DNA from: Clostridium sp. DL-VIII
Lineage (GTDB): Bacteria > Bacillota > Clostridia > Clostridiales > Clostridiaceae
Direction of reading: 5' to 3'
NCBI RefSeq assembly: GCF_000230835.1
Contig: NZ_CM001240.1
Span: forward strand, 4,800,779-4,864,778
DNA length: 64,000 nt
The translations under genes and the position numbers were made by a program. Shown piece after piece: positions 1 to 8,065 of this stretch. A model generated the notes under the pieces. It was not told where the DNA came from and searched no databases. It saw nothing but the letters and a program-made list of their open reading frames with translations. Each line of letters starts with the position of its first letter. Position 1 is the stretch's first letter.

Positions 1-740
1 GAAGAAAAAATACTGAAGCTGCTAACGATAACATTGAGATAAGGACAAAAAAGATACTTATTCCAGGAATTTTAGTTGGTACAGTTGCCTATGCAGGTTC
101 AACTCTTCAGCAAATGGGACTTATTTATACAACTGCTGGAAAAGCCGGCTTTATTACTGGATTCTATATGATTATTGTGCCTATAATAGGAATATTTCTA
201 GGCCTTAAAATCACGAAAAATTCTTGGTTTGGAATAGGACTAGCTGTTATTGGCTTATACTTCTTAAGTGTAAATGAAAATTTCAGTGTAAATTATGGAG
301 ATTTACTTGAAATAATCGGATCAATATTTTGGGCTGTCCACATATTAACTATAGATCATTTTTCAAAGAAAGTGGATTGTCTAAAACTATCATGTATTCA
401 ATTTGCAACATGTTCGATTTTAAGTCTTGTATCTGCAGTTATTTTTGAACCAATTGCAATTAATGGGATAAGAGAAGCTTTAATTCCAATACTTTATGGT
501 GGTCTGTTATCTGTTGGGGTTGCATATACTTTACAGGTTGTCGCTCAAAAAAATGCCAATCCAGCTCATGCAGGTATTATCATGAGTATGGAATCAGTAT
601 TTGGTGCTATAGGTGGTGCACTTATGCTTGGAGAAACTATGAGCATAAGGGGCTATTTAGGTTGTCTTCTTATTATTGGAGGCATAATTATATCACAAAT
701 TAAATTTTCTTCGGCTTTACAACACTCAGTCGAAATGTAG
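1..740 (+). CDS. EamA/DMT-family permease, 5' end outside window
   Basis: This is the C-terminal part of a drug/metabolite (EamA, RhaT-like) membrane transporter. The frame is open from base 3, so the real start lies upstream and the ATG at 114 is an internal methionine. Hydrophobic segments alternate with short loops, and the second EamA half shows the usual pattern ending in a small-residue-rich helix with MLGE (about position 630) followed by a last membrane segment. Members export amino acids or other metabolites, but the substrate cannot be told from this part. The stop is followed by a hairpin-type terminator. Family assignment is firm; function is open. Confidence 0.85.
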   Translation, partial: RKNTEAANDNIEIRTKKILIPGILVGTVAYAGSTLQQMGLIYTTAGKAGFITGFYMIIVPIIGIFLGLKITKNSWFGIGLAVIGLYFLSVNENFSVNYGDLLEIIGSIFWAVHILTIDHFSKKVDCLKLSCIQFATCSILSLVSAVIFEPIAINGIREALIPILYGGLLSVGVAYTLQVVAQKNANPAHAGIIMSMESVFGAIGGALMLGETMSIRGYLGCLLIIGGIIISQIKFSSALQHSVEM

Positions 741-792
741 GTTTATCAATTGGTTCTTCTTATAAAATTAAAAATACTTCTCTAACTGGCAG

Positions 793-840
793 CTCTAATT
801 ATATGATCTTTGATTGGAATCATATAATTAGAGTTACTTT
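793..840 (+). terminator. Rho-independent terminator after EamA permease
   Basis: A perfect 15-bp inverted repeat (793-807 with 819-833, loop of 11) is followed by a T-rich stretch. It lies 50 bases after the permease stop and can serve the facing GNAT remnant as well. Confidence 0.7.
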
Positions 841-841
841 T

Positions 842-991
842 CCCGGGCAATAATCTTCCTGTTCCAGCTACTTTTTCATGTAGAAACAACGCTAAATGTG
901 ATACCTTATTGTTCTCTTCATTAAATTCATCTTTAAACCATTGACTTTATATTTCTGTTCTAATAAAACGTGTTCTTCTCACATAATACAT
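842..991 (-). pseudogene. Broken GNAT acetyltransferase (ElaA-like N-terminal remnant)
   Basis: Read on the minus strand from an ATG at 991, the sequence gives MYYVRRTRFI, then an in-frame TAA after 14 codons, then QWFKDEFNEENNKVSHLALF and KVAGTGRLLPG. This matches the N-terminal part of GNAT acetyltransferases of the ElaA/YjcF type (a FxxEQ..F.DEFDE..N..H...F..G..VATGRLLP pattern). The frame stops at the conserved GRL segment, and the C-terminal acetyl-CoA-binding half is missing. A purine-rich AAGAGGAG lies just before the start. The remnant ends against the terminator of the upstream permease, which suggests a deletion. I am confident that it is a relic, less so of the exact parent. Confidence 0.7.
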
Positions 992-1058
992 ACTCCTCTT
1001 AAATATAGAAAAGAACCATGCCTTAGATACTAGACATGATTCTTTTTTATACTTTATA

Positions 1059-1586
1059 TCACAGTATTCTTTCATAAAGCTTGAACCAATCTAAACCATA
1101 ATCTCCAAGCCCTAAATCAACTGTGTCCACATACTTAAATCCACATTTTTCATATAGCCTTATTGCAGGCATATTCTTTTCATAAACATCTAAACGAATT
1201 GCTTTAGTATGTAACATATTTCCATGTTCAATAGAAAAATTTATTAATGCCCTACCTATACCAGATTTTAAGAAATCCGGATGTACTGCAAATGTGTATA
1301 CTACAAGAACATCAGAATAATCAGACTCAAAAGCCCACTTTACTGTATAATATGCTGTTTCTGGTCTATTGCTTAAGATAAGTGAGCCTACAATTTTCCC
1401 ATTATACCTTGCTACATATAGATTTTTATTATTAACTCCATCAATAGCATTTTGCCTAACAGGATACATTCCTTTTCTCCATCCAGGATAATTTATTCCT
1501 CCTGCCAAATAATCATTTAAATCATCATAAAGCTGTTCCAATTCATCAATATCATTTACACTTCCTAATTCAATAATAATATTCAT
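1059..1586 (-). CDS. GNAT family N-acetyltransferase
   Basis: This 175-residue cytoplasmic enzyme would transfer an acetyl group from acetyl-CoA to an amine of unknown identity. The acetyl-CoA pyrophosphate-binding motif A is visible as FAVHPDFLKSGIGRALINF (about residues 100-118), and motif B as YEKCGFKYVD near residue 150. The full domain is present at normal length. An AAAGGA ribosome site precedes the ATG at 1586. It is one of four intact GNATs plus one relic in the first 10 kb, and they are too divergent to be recent duplicates. No substrate can be assigned. Confidence 0.85.
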   Translation of the reverse strand: MNIIIELGSVNDIDELEQLYDDLNDYLAGGINYPGWRKGMYPVRQNAIDGVNNKNLYVARYNGKIVGSLILSNRPETAYYTVKWAFESDYSDVLVVYTFAVHPDFLKSGIGRALINFSIEHGNMLHTKAIRLDVYEKNMPAIRLYEKCGFKYVDTVDLGLGDYGLDWFKLYERIL

Positions 1587-1650
1587 ATGTATCCTTTCAG
1601 TTTAATGCAAAATATGATTAATACCTATAATACCTTTCATCATTAATTTA

Positions 1651-2685
1651 CTATATAAGTGTGCTTTTTATTATTTCAATAGTTTCCTCAATATCTTCTG
1701 CTGTAATTCCTCTGTGAGTTACAAACCTGCAGGTTGTTGAATCTATTATTTTTATTTTTATTCCATGTTCCTCTAAAACACTGCTAATATAATATGAATC
1801 TTTTCCAGTAGTTTTAAGATCCATTTTAACAATGTTAGTTAAAGTTTTTTCAACATCAACCATCTTATCATTTACGCTAGCAAGCCCCATTGCTAACTTC
1901 TTAGCATTTATATTATCATTTTCTATTCTGTCAATCATTGTTTCGAGTGCAACCACGCCAGCTGCTGCCATATGTCCTGCCTGCGCTAATCCGCCGCCCA
2001 TTCTCTGCCTCATTCTCCGTGCTCTCTCAATAAATTCCTTTGTCCCAAGAAGAACTGCTCCTACTGGCGCACTTAAGCCCTTACATAGGGAAAACTGCAT
2101 CATGTCTATATCTTCGCATAATATCTTAGGCTCAACTTTTAGAGCCGCTGCTGCATTGAATATTCTAGCTCCGTCTAAAAAAACCTGCAAATCATTTTTA
2201 TGTGCTAATTCACACATTTCTGAAATATATTTTTTAGATAAAGGAATACCTTTATTTAAATCATATGTATTTTCTAAGCACAATACTTTTGTTATAGGTG
2301 TTTGTAGTCCATGTTTTCTAATTGACTTTTGAACATCTTGAAAATCAAACCTTCCATCTAAACTTCTAAGAGCTCTAGTCTGCACTCCTGCAAGTGCAGA
2401 GAGCCCCCCTGTTTCCATATTATAGATATGTGATTCTTCACCAACTAACACCTCATCCCCATGATTCGTCGAGGCCATAATTGCAATCTGATTAGCCATA
2501 GTACAAGAAATAACAAATAATGCAGCCTCTTTTCCAAACAGTTCAGCACTTCTTTTTTCTAAGCAATTTACTGTAGGATCTTCCCCATTAAAATCATCTC
2601 CTACTTCTGCATCGGCCATAGCCTGCCTCATATGCAATGTAGCCAAAGTTGCTGCATCACTTCTGTAATCTCTAATTAAATTCAT
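1651..2685 (-). CDS. ltaE: Low-specificity L-threonine aldolase (PLP enzyme)
   Basis: This 344-residue, fold-type I PLP enzyme of the beta-eliminating lyase/threonine aldolase family would cleave threonine or allo-threonine to glycine and acetaldehyde. The N-terminal RSDAATLAT motif, the LDGAR segment whose Asp contacts the pyridine nitrogen (about residue 171), and SLCKGLSAPVG with the Schiff-base lysine (about residue 202) are all present. The start is the ATG at 2685: a GAGGGAG ribosome site lies just before it, and a TTG further upstream at 2700 overlaps that site. Its length is typical. Clostridia use it in glycine/threonine exchange. It stands between two GNAT genes without obvious co-transcription partners. 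Confidence 0.88.
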   Translation of the reverse strand: MNLIRDYRSDAATLATLHMRQAMADAEVGDDFNGEDPTVNCLEKRSAELFGKEAALFVISCTMANQIAIMASTNHGDEVLVGEESHIYNMETGGLSALAGVQTRALRSLDGRFDFQDVQKSIRKHGLQTPITKVLCLENTYDLNKGIPLSKKYISEMCELAHKNDLQVFLDGARIFNAAAALKVEPKILCEDIDMMQFSLCKGLSAPVGAVLLGTKEFIERARRMRQRMGGGLAQAGHMAAAGVVALETMIDRIENDNINAKKLAMGLASVNDKMVDVEKTLTNIVKMDLKTTGKDSYYISSVLEEHGIKIKIIDSTTCRFVTHRGITAEDIEETIEIIKSTLI

Positions 2686-2803
2686 TTTCTTCTCCCTCAA
2701 AAATCTATAATGCTATTTTTTGTATTTCATTATTAAATAAAATCCTATTTATGCATTATTCTTATTTATCATATACTTTTAAATCTTATATACTAATTCC
2801 TCA

Positions 2804-3256
2804 TTATAAGTTCTTCTTCATACATACACTATTAGAATTTCCTGCATAGGATCCATAATTTTCGATGACTGTATATCCAGTGTTTTTATATAAATTAATC
2901 GCTTCAATTTGCTTTATTCCTGTTTCCAATACTGCATATTTATAGCCACTGCTGTTTCCAAGCTCCTCAAGTTTTCTGACTATCAATTTAGATAATCCCT
3001 GTCTTCTATTATCCTTTGTTACAAATATCCGCTTTAGCTCTATAGTATCAGCATCATATTCCTTAAAAGCTCCACACGCAGCAGGTATATCATCTTTATA
3101 AATTATTATAACATCTTTAATAAAATCTAGCTCATTATGCTTGTCGTATTGTTTTTGCAATTCCCCATATCTTTCATTAAGGTCTTCATCTAATAATTTT
3201 ATAAGTTTAATAAAATCAACATTTTTACTATCAGTTTTAACTATGTCTAAAACCAT
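2804..3256 (-). CDS. GNAT family N-acetyltransferase
   Basis: This is a 150-residue GNAT enzyme. The acetyl-CoA-binding motif is RIFVTKDNRRQGLSKLIVRK (about residues 77-96), and motif B is NLYKNTGYTVIENYG. The YGSYAGNSNSVCMKKNL tail is typical of the small bacterial GNATs that resemble the protein at 5431. The ATG at 3256 is chosen because TTGGAGGAAAAC places a GGAGG site 8 bases before it; a TTG at 3271 would overlap that site. The substrate is unknown. Confidence 0.83.
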   Translation of the reverse strand: MVLDIVKTDSKNVDFIKLIKLLDEDLNERYGELQKQYDKHNELDFIKDVIIIYKDDIPAACGAFKEYDADTIELKRIFVTKDNRRQGLSKLIVRKLEELGNSSGYKYAVLETGIKQIEAINLYKNTGYTVIENYGSYAGNSNSVCMKKNL

Positions 3257-3342
3257 ATTGTTTTCCTCCAATTTTTATAGATAAACATGCCATTTTAAAT
3301 TGTAAACGTTTCTTTGATTATACACTATTTTTCTAAATAATT

Positions 3343-4539
3343 CTATTGCTTTCCTTTGATTTCTATAAACTTGAAAATTACTGCTCCGAATGCTGCTGCT
3401 AAAATAGAAGCAATTATTATACTTATTTTCGCCATAGACAATATAGCTTCATCTGTAAATGATAATGATGCAACAAAGATAGACATAGTAAATCCAATTC
3501 CTCCAAGAACACTTGCACCATATAAATGCCTCTTAGTTACATTAGCTGGAAGTTTAGCTATCTTTAATTTAACTAAAATATATGAGGTCACAAATATACC
3601 TATCTGCTTACCAAAAAATAAACCAAATATTATTCCCAAACTAACATGCTCCACTATAGCCACTGAAAAACTGTTTATATCGATAGTTATACCTGAATTA
3701 GCTAGAGCAAATATTGGCATTATCAAATAACTAGACCAAGGGGTTAATGTTTCTTCAAATTTATGCAGTATAGAATCTTTAAATTTATGAATATTTTCTC
3801 CTATAGGCAAAGTCATCCCAAGTAATACACCAGCTATTGTTGAATGTATTCCTGATTTTAAAACACATATCCATAATAATATACCTAAAATAATATACAC
3901 AGCTGGAAATTTAACATTAAATTTATTGGCTAATATAAGAGCAATTAAGATACCCATAGCCATAATTAATGCACTTAAGGAAATTTGGCTCGTATAAAAT
4001 ACTGCAATTACTATAATAGCTCCTAGATCGTCAACTATAGCTAACGCTGTAAGGAATACTACTATTCCCTTTGGTGCTTTTTTTCCTACTAATGAAAGTA
4101 CTCCTAAAGCAAATGCAATATCTGTTGCCATAGGAATTCCCCATCCAGAAATGCTTGCTCTATTATAATTAAATAATGCATAAATAATTGCTGGTACAAT
4201 CATTCCTCCTATGGCTGCTGATATTGGAAGTATTGTCTTCTTAAATGACTTGAGCTCTCCGTACACTACTTCTCTCTTTATTTCCATTCCAACTACCAAG
4301 AAAAATATAGCCATGAATCCATCATTAATCCAATGGAGAACTGACATGGATATTGAAACTTCCTTGTAACCAATTGTTATATACGAATGAAGTATGTTTT
4401 CATAACTCTCAGCTAAGCTTGAATTTGCAATAATAATCGCAATTATAGCACATGCTAAAAGTATCAACCCACTAGATGATTCACTTTTAAAAAACTTTAG
4501 AAATGGACTAATAACTTTATTTTTAATTTTATCTTTCAT
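3343..4539 (-). CDS. nhaA: Na+/H+ antiporter NhaA
   Basis: This 398-residue integral membrane antiporter would extrude Na+ (or Li+) in exchange for protons and so maintain cytoplasmic pH and sodium levels. The hallmark adjacent Asp-Asp pair of the NhaA ion site is visible in LAIVDDLGAIIVIAVF (about residues 165-180). ATDIAFALGVLSLVG and the N-terminal MEIKREVVYGEL segments are also conserved. About 11-12 membrane segments are predicted, and the length is normal. An AAGGAG ribosome site precedes the ATG at 4539. Upstream lies a leader with a strong terminator (4616-4651), so expression may be controlled by attenuation. A second sodium antiporter, NhaC, is encoded at 25581-26918. Confidence 0.93.
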   Translation of the reverse strand: MKDKIKNKVISPFLKFFKSESSSGLILLACAIIAIIIANSSLAESYENILHSYITIGYKEVSISMSVLHWINDGFMAIFFLVVGMEIKREVVYGELKSFKKTILPISAAIGGMIVPAIIYALFNYNRASISGWGIPMATDIAFALGVLSLVGKKAPKGIVVFLTALAIVDDLGAIIVIAVFYTSQISLSALIMAMGILIALILANKFNVKFPAVYIILGILLWICVLKSGIHSTIAGVLLGMTLPIGENIHKFKDSILHKFEETLTPWSSYLIMPIFALANSGITIDINSFSVAIVEHVSLGIIFGLFFGKQIGIFVTSYILVKLKIAKLPANVTKRHLYGASVLGGIGFTMSIFVASLSFTDEAILSMAKISIIIASILAAAFGAVIFKFIEIKGKQ

Positions 4540-4615
4540 ATATTATCTCCTTCTTTCTACATAAATATTTTCCCCCAAAAATAGTTTTTCAAATAACATC
4601 AAAAAATTAAAGCAC

Positions 4616-4720
4616 AAAAAAGGTGGGAATACTCAAAAAGAGTTTCCCACCCCAGAAACTAAATTGCTTGAAAGCAAATCGTAGAATTTGCCCAACCGAA
4701 TCTAATTATATTCATTTGTT
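4616..4720 (-). promoter_or_regulatory. nhaA leader with intrinsic terminator; candidate attenuator or riboswitch
   Basis: On the minus strand, 77 bases before the nhaA start, GGTGGGAAACTC pairs with GAGTATTCCCACC (4622-4651, interrupted helix) and is followed by six U residues. The preceding 60 bases can form two mutually exclusive small hairpins: GCAAAT with ATTTGC, and TTGCT with AGCAA, which share the same bases. They also carry GGTTGGG, which could compete for the 3' arm of the terminator. This arrangement fits transcription attenuation. The hairpin could instead simply end transcription from the DUF441 gene 240 bases upstream. I do not recognise a known riboswitch class. Confidence 0.5.
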
Positions 4721-4887
4721 ATCTAATTTGATTATATTATATAATGCTGAAATAATCAAGTTTAGAGCTCTTAGCCATCATTTTTACTAGCGTTAATTAT
4801 CTCTTCTTTTCTCTAATTAGTTTAAAATAACACCTGGCTTTATATATATTTCTTTAGTTCTCTTCATGTGTTTTTTAAATTCTTTTA

Positions 4888-5343
4888 TCACCTATGTAAC
4901 AATTTAACACCTAAAGCGAGCATTCCTGAAGTAATTAAAGGACCAACTGGAACTCCACCTAAAAATGCAGAAGCAATTACTGCTCCTAATATTAAGGCTG
5001 GCATTACATCACCATGACCCTGAACTGTAAGATATTGAAGGCCTAGGCCACTTAAGTAAGTAGTGAAAAGAGAAATTATCAATGCCGCTATACCAATCCA
5101 TGACGCAAGAACATTTTTAATATTTATAGCTGTATACTTTCCATCTGCAATTGGAATTAAAATAGCAGCAATAAGTAATATTAACCCTAGTGTCATTCCA
5201 CTGTCTTCTATAACAGGGAATATATATTTATCTAGATTTACAAGTTTAATAATCAATAATATAGATGTTGCAATAGCTACTGAATTAGCTTTTCCAAGTA
5301 TTGATGCTGCAAGTATTACTAATAATATAATATTAGAATCCAC
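4888..5343 (-). CDS. DUF441 family membrane protein (YeaL/YtwI type)
   Basis: This 151-residue hydrophobic protein has four or five membrane segments and the conserved C-terminal pattern HGDVMPALILGAVIASAFLGG followed by VPVGPLITSGMLAL. That pattern marks the DUF441 family of inner-membrane proteins, whose function is unknown. The start is set at the GTG at 5343 because AAGAAGGGA lies 6 bases before it; a TTG at 5364 has no ribosome site. The gene stands alone, on the same strand as nhaA downstream. Confidence 0.78.
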   Translation of the reverse strand: MDSNIILLVILAASILGKANSVAIATSILLIIKLVNLDKYIFPVIEDSGMTLGLILLIAAILIPIADGKYTAINIKNVLASWIGIAALIISLFTTYLSGLGLQYLTVQGHGDVMPALILGAVIASAFLGGVPVGPLITSGMLALGVKLLHR

Positions 5344-5430
5344 TAAAAGTCCCTTCTTAAACAAATTTATATCTAATAAAATTTTATTCTACCATATACC
5401 ATATAATTACTTCATCGCTTAAAAATATAT

Positions 5431-5883
5431 TTATAAACCTATCTTCTTTTCAAAACAAATTGCCCTTAAATCATTAGCATATTTACCGTAATTATGGATT
5501 TGAACATATCCATTTTTCCTATAAAATGATACTGCGGCTTCATTTATTATTCGAGTTTCAACCCACAAAACAGAATATCCAAATCTTATAGCCTCATTCT
5601 CTAAATAGAATAAGATTTCACTCCCAACCCCCTTTGTTTTTACTTTAGAAAACATCCGTTTCACTTCAGCAGTACTCTCATTAATTGGACGTATACCACC
5701 GCAGCCTATAGCTTCTCCACCATCATCATATGCAACTACAAATACAGAACGCGGAACACAAACATCACTAAAATCAAAAGACTGCTTCCCAGTACTACCT
5801 GTTATGTCTTCTAAACTTTTAGATAATTCCTCCAATAAATTTACTGCCTCAGGATCATAGGGACTTTTTGCGATAATTTTCAC
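5431..5883 (-). CDS. GNAT family N-acetyltransferase
   Basis: This 150-residue GNAT enzyme carries motif A as RMFSKVKTKGVGSEILFYLE (about residues 89-108) and motif B as SFYRKNGYVQIHNYGKYAND. The start is a GTG at 5883, placed 6 bases after AGGAGGAGA. Its first 29 bases overlap the end of the phosphatase gene at 5855-6601, so the two are almost certainly translated from one mRNA. That coupling suggests a shared small-molecule pathway, but no substrate is evident. Confidence 0.83.
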   Translation of the reverse strand: MKIIAKSPYDPEAVNLLEELSKSLEDITGSTGKQSFDFSDVCVPRSVFVVAYDDGGEAIGCGGIRPINESTAEVKRMFSKVKTKGVGSEILFYLENEAIRFGYSVLWVETRIINEAAVSFYRKNGYVQIHNYGKYANDLRAICFEKKIGL

Positions 5884-6601
5884 TCTTCTCTCCTCCTAAA
5901 CTTTTAATTAACTTACCTCGTTCGCTATAACTATTATCATTTACAGATTCAACATTAAAACTTCCATTTTCATATATGACTTTAGATACACTTGAATTAT
6001 CCATATTTCGTATATCAAAGCTCTTGTCCAAATAGTCAATAATTAATCTGATAATTCCTCCATGTGCTACTATAAGGACATTTCCTCCGCCGTCATTTGA
6101 ATTCTCTATACATATTCGCTCTAAAGTTTTCATCACTCTGCTTATTGCCACCTCATAACTTTCCGCTACTTTTGTGTCATCTAGGGTAGCACAAGAATTA
6201 CAATATTCCTTTTGGAAATGATATTTTTCCTCCGCCTCCTTAAAGGACGTTACATTAAGATAATTTAATATATCATTACGCATTACCTCTTCTCGTTCTC
6301 CTTCATATTTACCAAAGCATACTTCTCTTAGCCCTTCAAGTTCCCTTAGTTGTAAATCTCTGCTTGCTTTATTTTCCTTTATAACAATTCTGGCTGTTTT
6401 TACAGCTCTTCCTAAATCGCTGCTATAAACGGACTTAAACTTAACATCACTAAGTCCAAGACCAGCATTTACAGCTACATCAACACCTTCCTTGGTTAAA
6501 ACTCCATCACACCAGCCTTGAGTTCTTCCAGCTTTATTTAAAATAGTTTGTCCATGTCTCATCAAATATAATATGATTCTTTCATTATTTATTCTGCTCA
6601 T
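5855..6601 (-). CDS. Histidine phosphatase family (phosphoglycerate mutase-like) protein
   Basis: This 248-residue protein of the histidine phosphatase (PGAM-like) superfamily has the catalytic RHG near the N-terminus, LMRHGQTILNKAGRTQGW (about residues 14-31), and the second catalytic His in LIVAHGGIIRLI (about residue 181). The usual acid residue lies in RELEGLREVCFGKYEGE. It likely acts as a broad phosphatase rather than a glycolytic mutase, given its divergence and single-copy context. GGAGG precedes the ATG at 6601. Its 3' end overlaps the GNAT gene by 29 bases, which indicates translational coupling. Confidence 0.82.
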   Translation of the reverse strand: MSRINNERIILYLMRHGQTILNKAGRTQGWCDGVLTKEGVDVAVNAGLGLSDVKFKSVYSSDLGRAVKTARIVIKENKASRDLQLRELEGLREVCFGKYEGEREEVMRNDILNYLNVTSFKEAEEKYHFQKEYCNSCATLDDTKVAESYEVAISRVMKTLERICIENSNDGGGNVLIVAHGGIIRLIIDYLDKSFDIRNMDNSSVSKVIYENGSFNVESVNDNSYSERGKLIKSLGGEKSENYRKKSL

Positions 6602-6731
6602 CTTTTTCCTCCATGCCTTAAATAGAATTTATACCAAAACAACTATTATATACCATAAGTAAATAATACCATTACTTATAAAATAAGTGAATTGTAAAAA
6701 TTAATGATATAATAAATACAAAGCTGCAATT

Positions 6732-6896
6732 TAAGGCACATGAAAATAAATAACAGGTCCAAGGTTGCCTTGAATATTTTTCATCAGGCAAGGAGGTAAC
6801 TTAACATCATAGAGGGGCTATTAGGTCAAGTTGCCGACGTAGGATGATGGAAAATAGGCCGGCAAATGAACTTGCTATTTATTTGATTGTGCCTAA
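6732..6896 (+). ncRNA. Candidate structured RNA with interlocked pseudoknot stems
   Basis: This 165-base GC-richer island lies between divergent genes and just before the HAD phosphatase. Pairings read directly: AGGCACA (6734-6740) with TGTGCCT (6888-6894) closes the element; TTGCC (6765-6769) with GGCAA (6787-6791) forms a hairpin; CATCAT (6805-6810) pairs with ATGATG (6844-6849); AAGTTGCCG (6828-6836) pairs with CGGCAA plus AACTT (6860-6873, 3-base bulge); GGCTATT (6816-6822) can pair with AATAGGCC (6853-6860). The CATCAT stem crosses the AAGTTGCCG stem, giving a pseudoknot. It could be a cis leader of the HAD gene, a stand-alone RNA, or a small repeat element with inverted ends. I cannot name an Rfam family. 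Confidence 0.5.
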
Positions 6897-6946
6897 GTGT
6901 AATATTTAAATGCATTAGTAAAAAAACTACGTTAGGAGATTTAGAA

Positions 6947-7825
6947 ATGATAAAATTAATTGCATCTGATATGGACGGGACCTTGATAGGTCTTAATGGA
7001 AAGATATCAAAAGAAAATATTGAAGCTATAAAACTAGCTCAGAGAAATGGAATAAAGTTTGCCATTGCAACTGGCAGAGCTTATGATGATGTTAAGCCAA
7101 TTTTGGATAAATATGATGTAAAATGCGAATGCGTTGTATTAAACGGTGGAGAATACAAAGATGTTTCCGGTAAAACTGTTGCTGGAATCTATATTTCTAA
7201 AAACAAGACTATAGAGATTTTAAAGGTACTATCAAAGTATGATAACTTATCAGTAGAGATATACACTGACAATGGATACTATACAACAAGCTCTAGAGAG
7301 AAAACATTAAATGGAATGATAAAAAGAACAAAGACTATGCACTCATATCTAACAGATCCAGATGAAATTTACAAATATGCTGTAAATAGTCCTCATTTTG
7401 TAAAGATGAATTACATAACAAATTTAGATGAATTTTTAGACGCTGATATTAAAATAGGTAAGCTAGTTTCTTTTGCTGAATCTATAGATGAAATAAATGT
7501 TCTAAAAGAAGAGTTGAACAAATTAGATGGACTAGCTGTATCCTCAAGCTTTATTACTAATATTGAAATCAACCATATTAATGCAACAAAAGGAAGCATC
7601 TTAGCAAAGGTTGCAGAAGGAATTGATATAAAGAAAGAAGAAGTAGCTATTTTAGGAGATAGTTCGAATGATTATTCTATGTTTGTTGAATTTCCAAATT
7701 CCTTTGCTATGGAAAATGCTATTCCAGAAATAAAACAAGCTGCGAAATATATAACTGCAAGTAACATAGAACACGGTGTAGCAAAAGCAATCTACAAAAT
7801 ACTAGACATGCAAAGTGGTAACTAA
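6947..7825 (+). CDS. Cof-type HAD-IIB family hydrolase
   Basis: This 292-residue cytoplasmic phosphatase of the haloacid dehalogenase superfamily (subclass IIB, Cof/YidA type) would hydrolyse small sugar phosphates or related metabolites. Motif I, ASDMDGTLIG, contains the nucleophilic Asp at residue 9. The C-terminal motif is GDSSNDYSMF (about residues 238-247), and the large cap domain lies between them. The ATG at 6947 follows TTAGGAGA by 8 bases; an earlier TTG at 6887 lies inside the structured element and lacks a ribosome site. The candidate RNA at 6732-6896 ends 50 bases before the start and could regulate it. Confidence 0.88.
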   Translation: MIKLIASDMDGTLIGLNGKISKENIEAIKLAQRNGIKFAIATGRAYDDVKPILDKYDVKCECVVLNGGEYKDVSGKTVAGIYISKNKTIEILKVLSKYDNLSVEIYTDNGYYTTSSREKTLNGMIKRTKTMHSYLTDPDEIYKYAVNSPHFVKMNYITNLDEFLDADIKIGKLVSFAESIDEINVLKEELNKLDGLAVSSSFITNIEINHINATKGSILAKVAEGIDIKKEEVAILGDSSNDYSMFVEFPNSFAMENAIPEIKQAAKYITASNIEHGVAKAIYKILDMQSGN

Positions 7826-7844
7826 ACTTAAGCGTATATTAATC

Positions 7845-8028
7845 AAGAAGAAATACATGTTTATTACGTAGGACTATGAAAATATCGCTGAAAACACTAA
7901 AAGGAAGGTTGCACAAAAATTAGCATGCTCCAACTTAAGTTTGACAAGCTAATTTTGAACAACCTTCCTTTAAGTGTTTTTAGCAGCTTATTTTCAAATG
8001 CCTACTCCACAAACATGTATTTCTTCTT
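7845..8028 (-). repeat. Palindromic dispersed repeat, copy 1 (minus orientation)
   Basis: The two ends, AAGAAGAAATACATGTTT (7845-7862) and its complement (8011-8028), are perfect, and the arms continue as an imperfect palindrome over the whole 184 bases. The complement of this copy matches the copies at 15544-15733 and 59435-59626 in order: GTAGGCATTTGAAA, AGCTGCTAAAA, AGCTTGT, GGAGCATGC, TTTCAGCGA, AGTCCT and ATGTAT. It encodes no protein. It sits 37 bases from the target duplication of the ISL3 element. Confidence 0.8.
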
Positions 8029-8065
8029 TTAGTTTATATACAAGATTAAGTTAAATGAATATAAA

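Noticed and set aside
1832..2332. 166-residue plus-strand frame
   Set aside because: Antisense shadow of the threonine aldolase gene, with no ribosome site and low-complexity composition.
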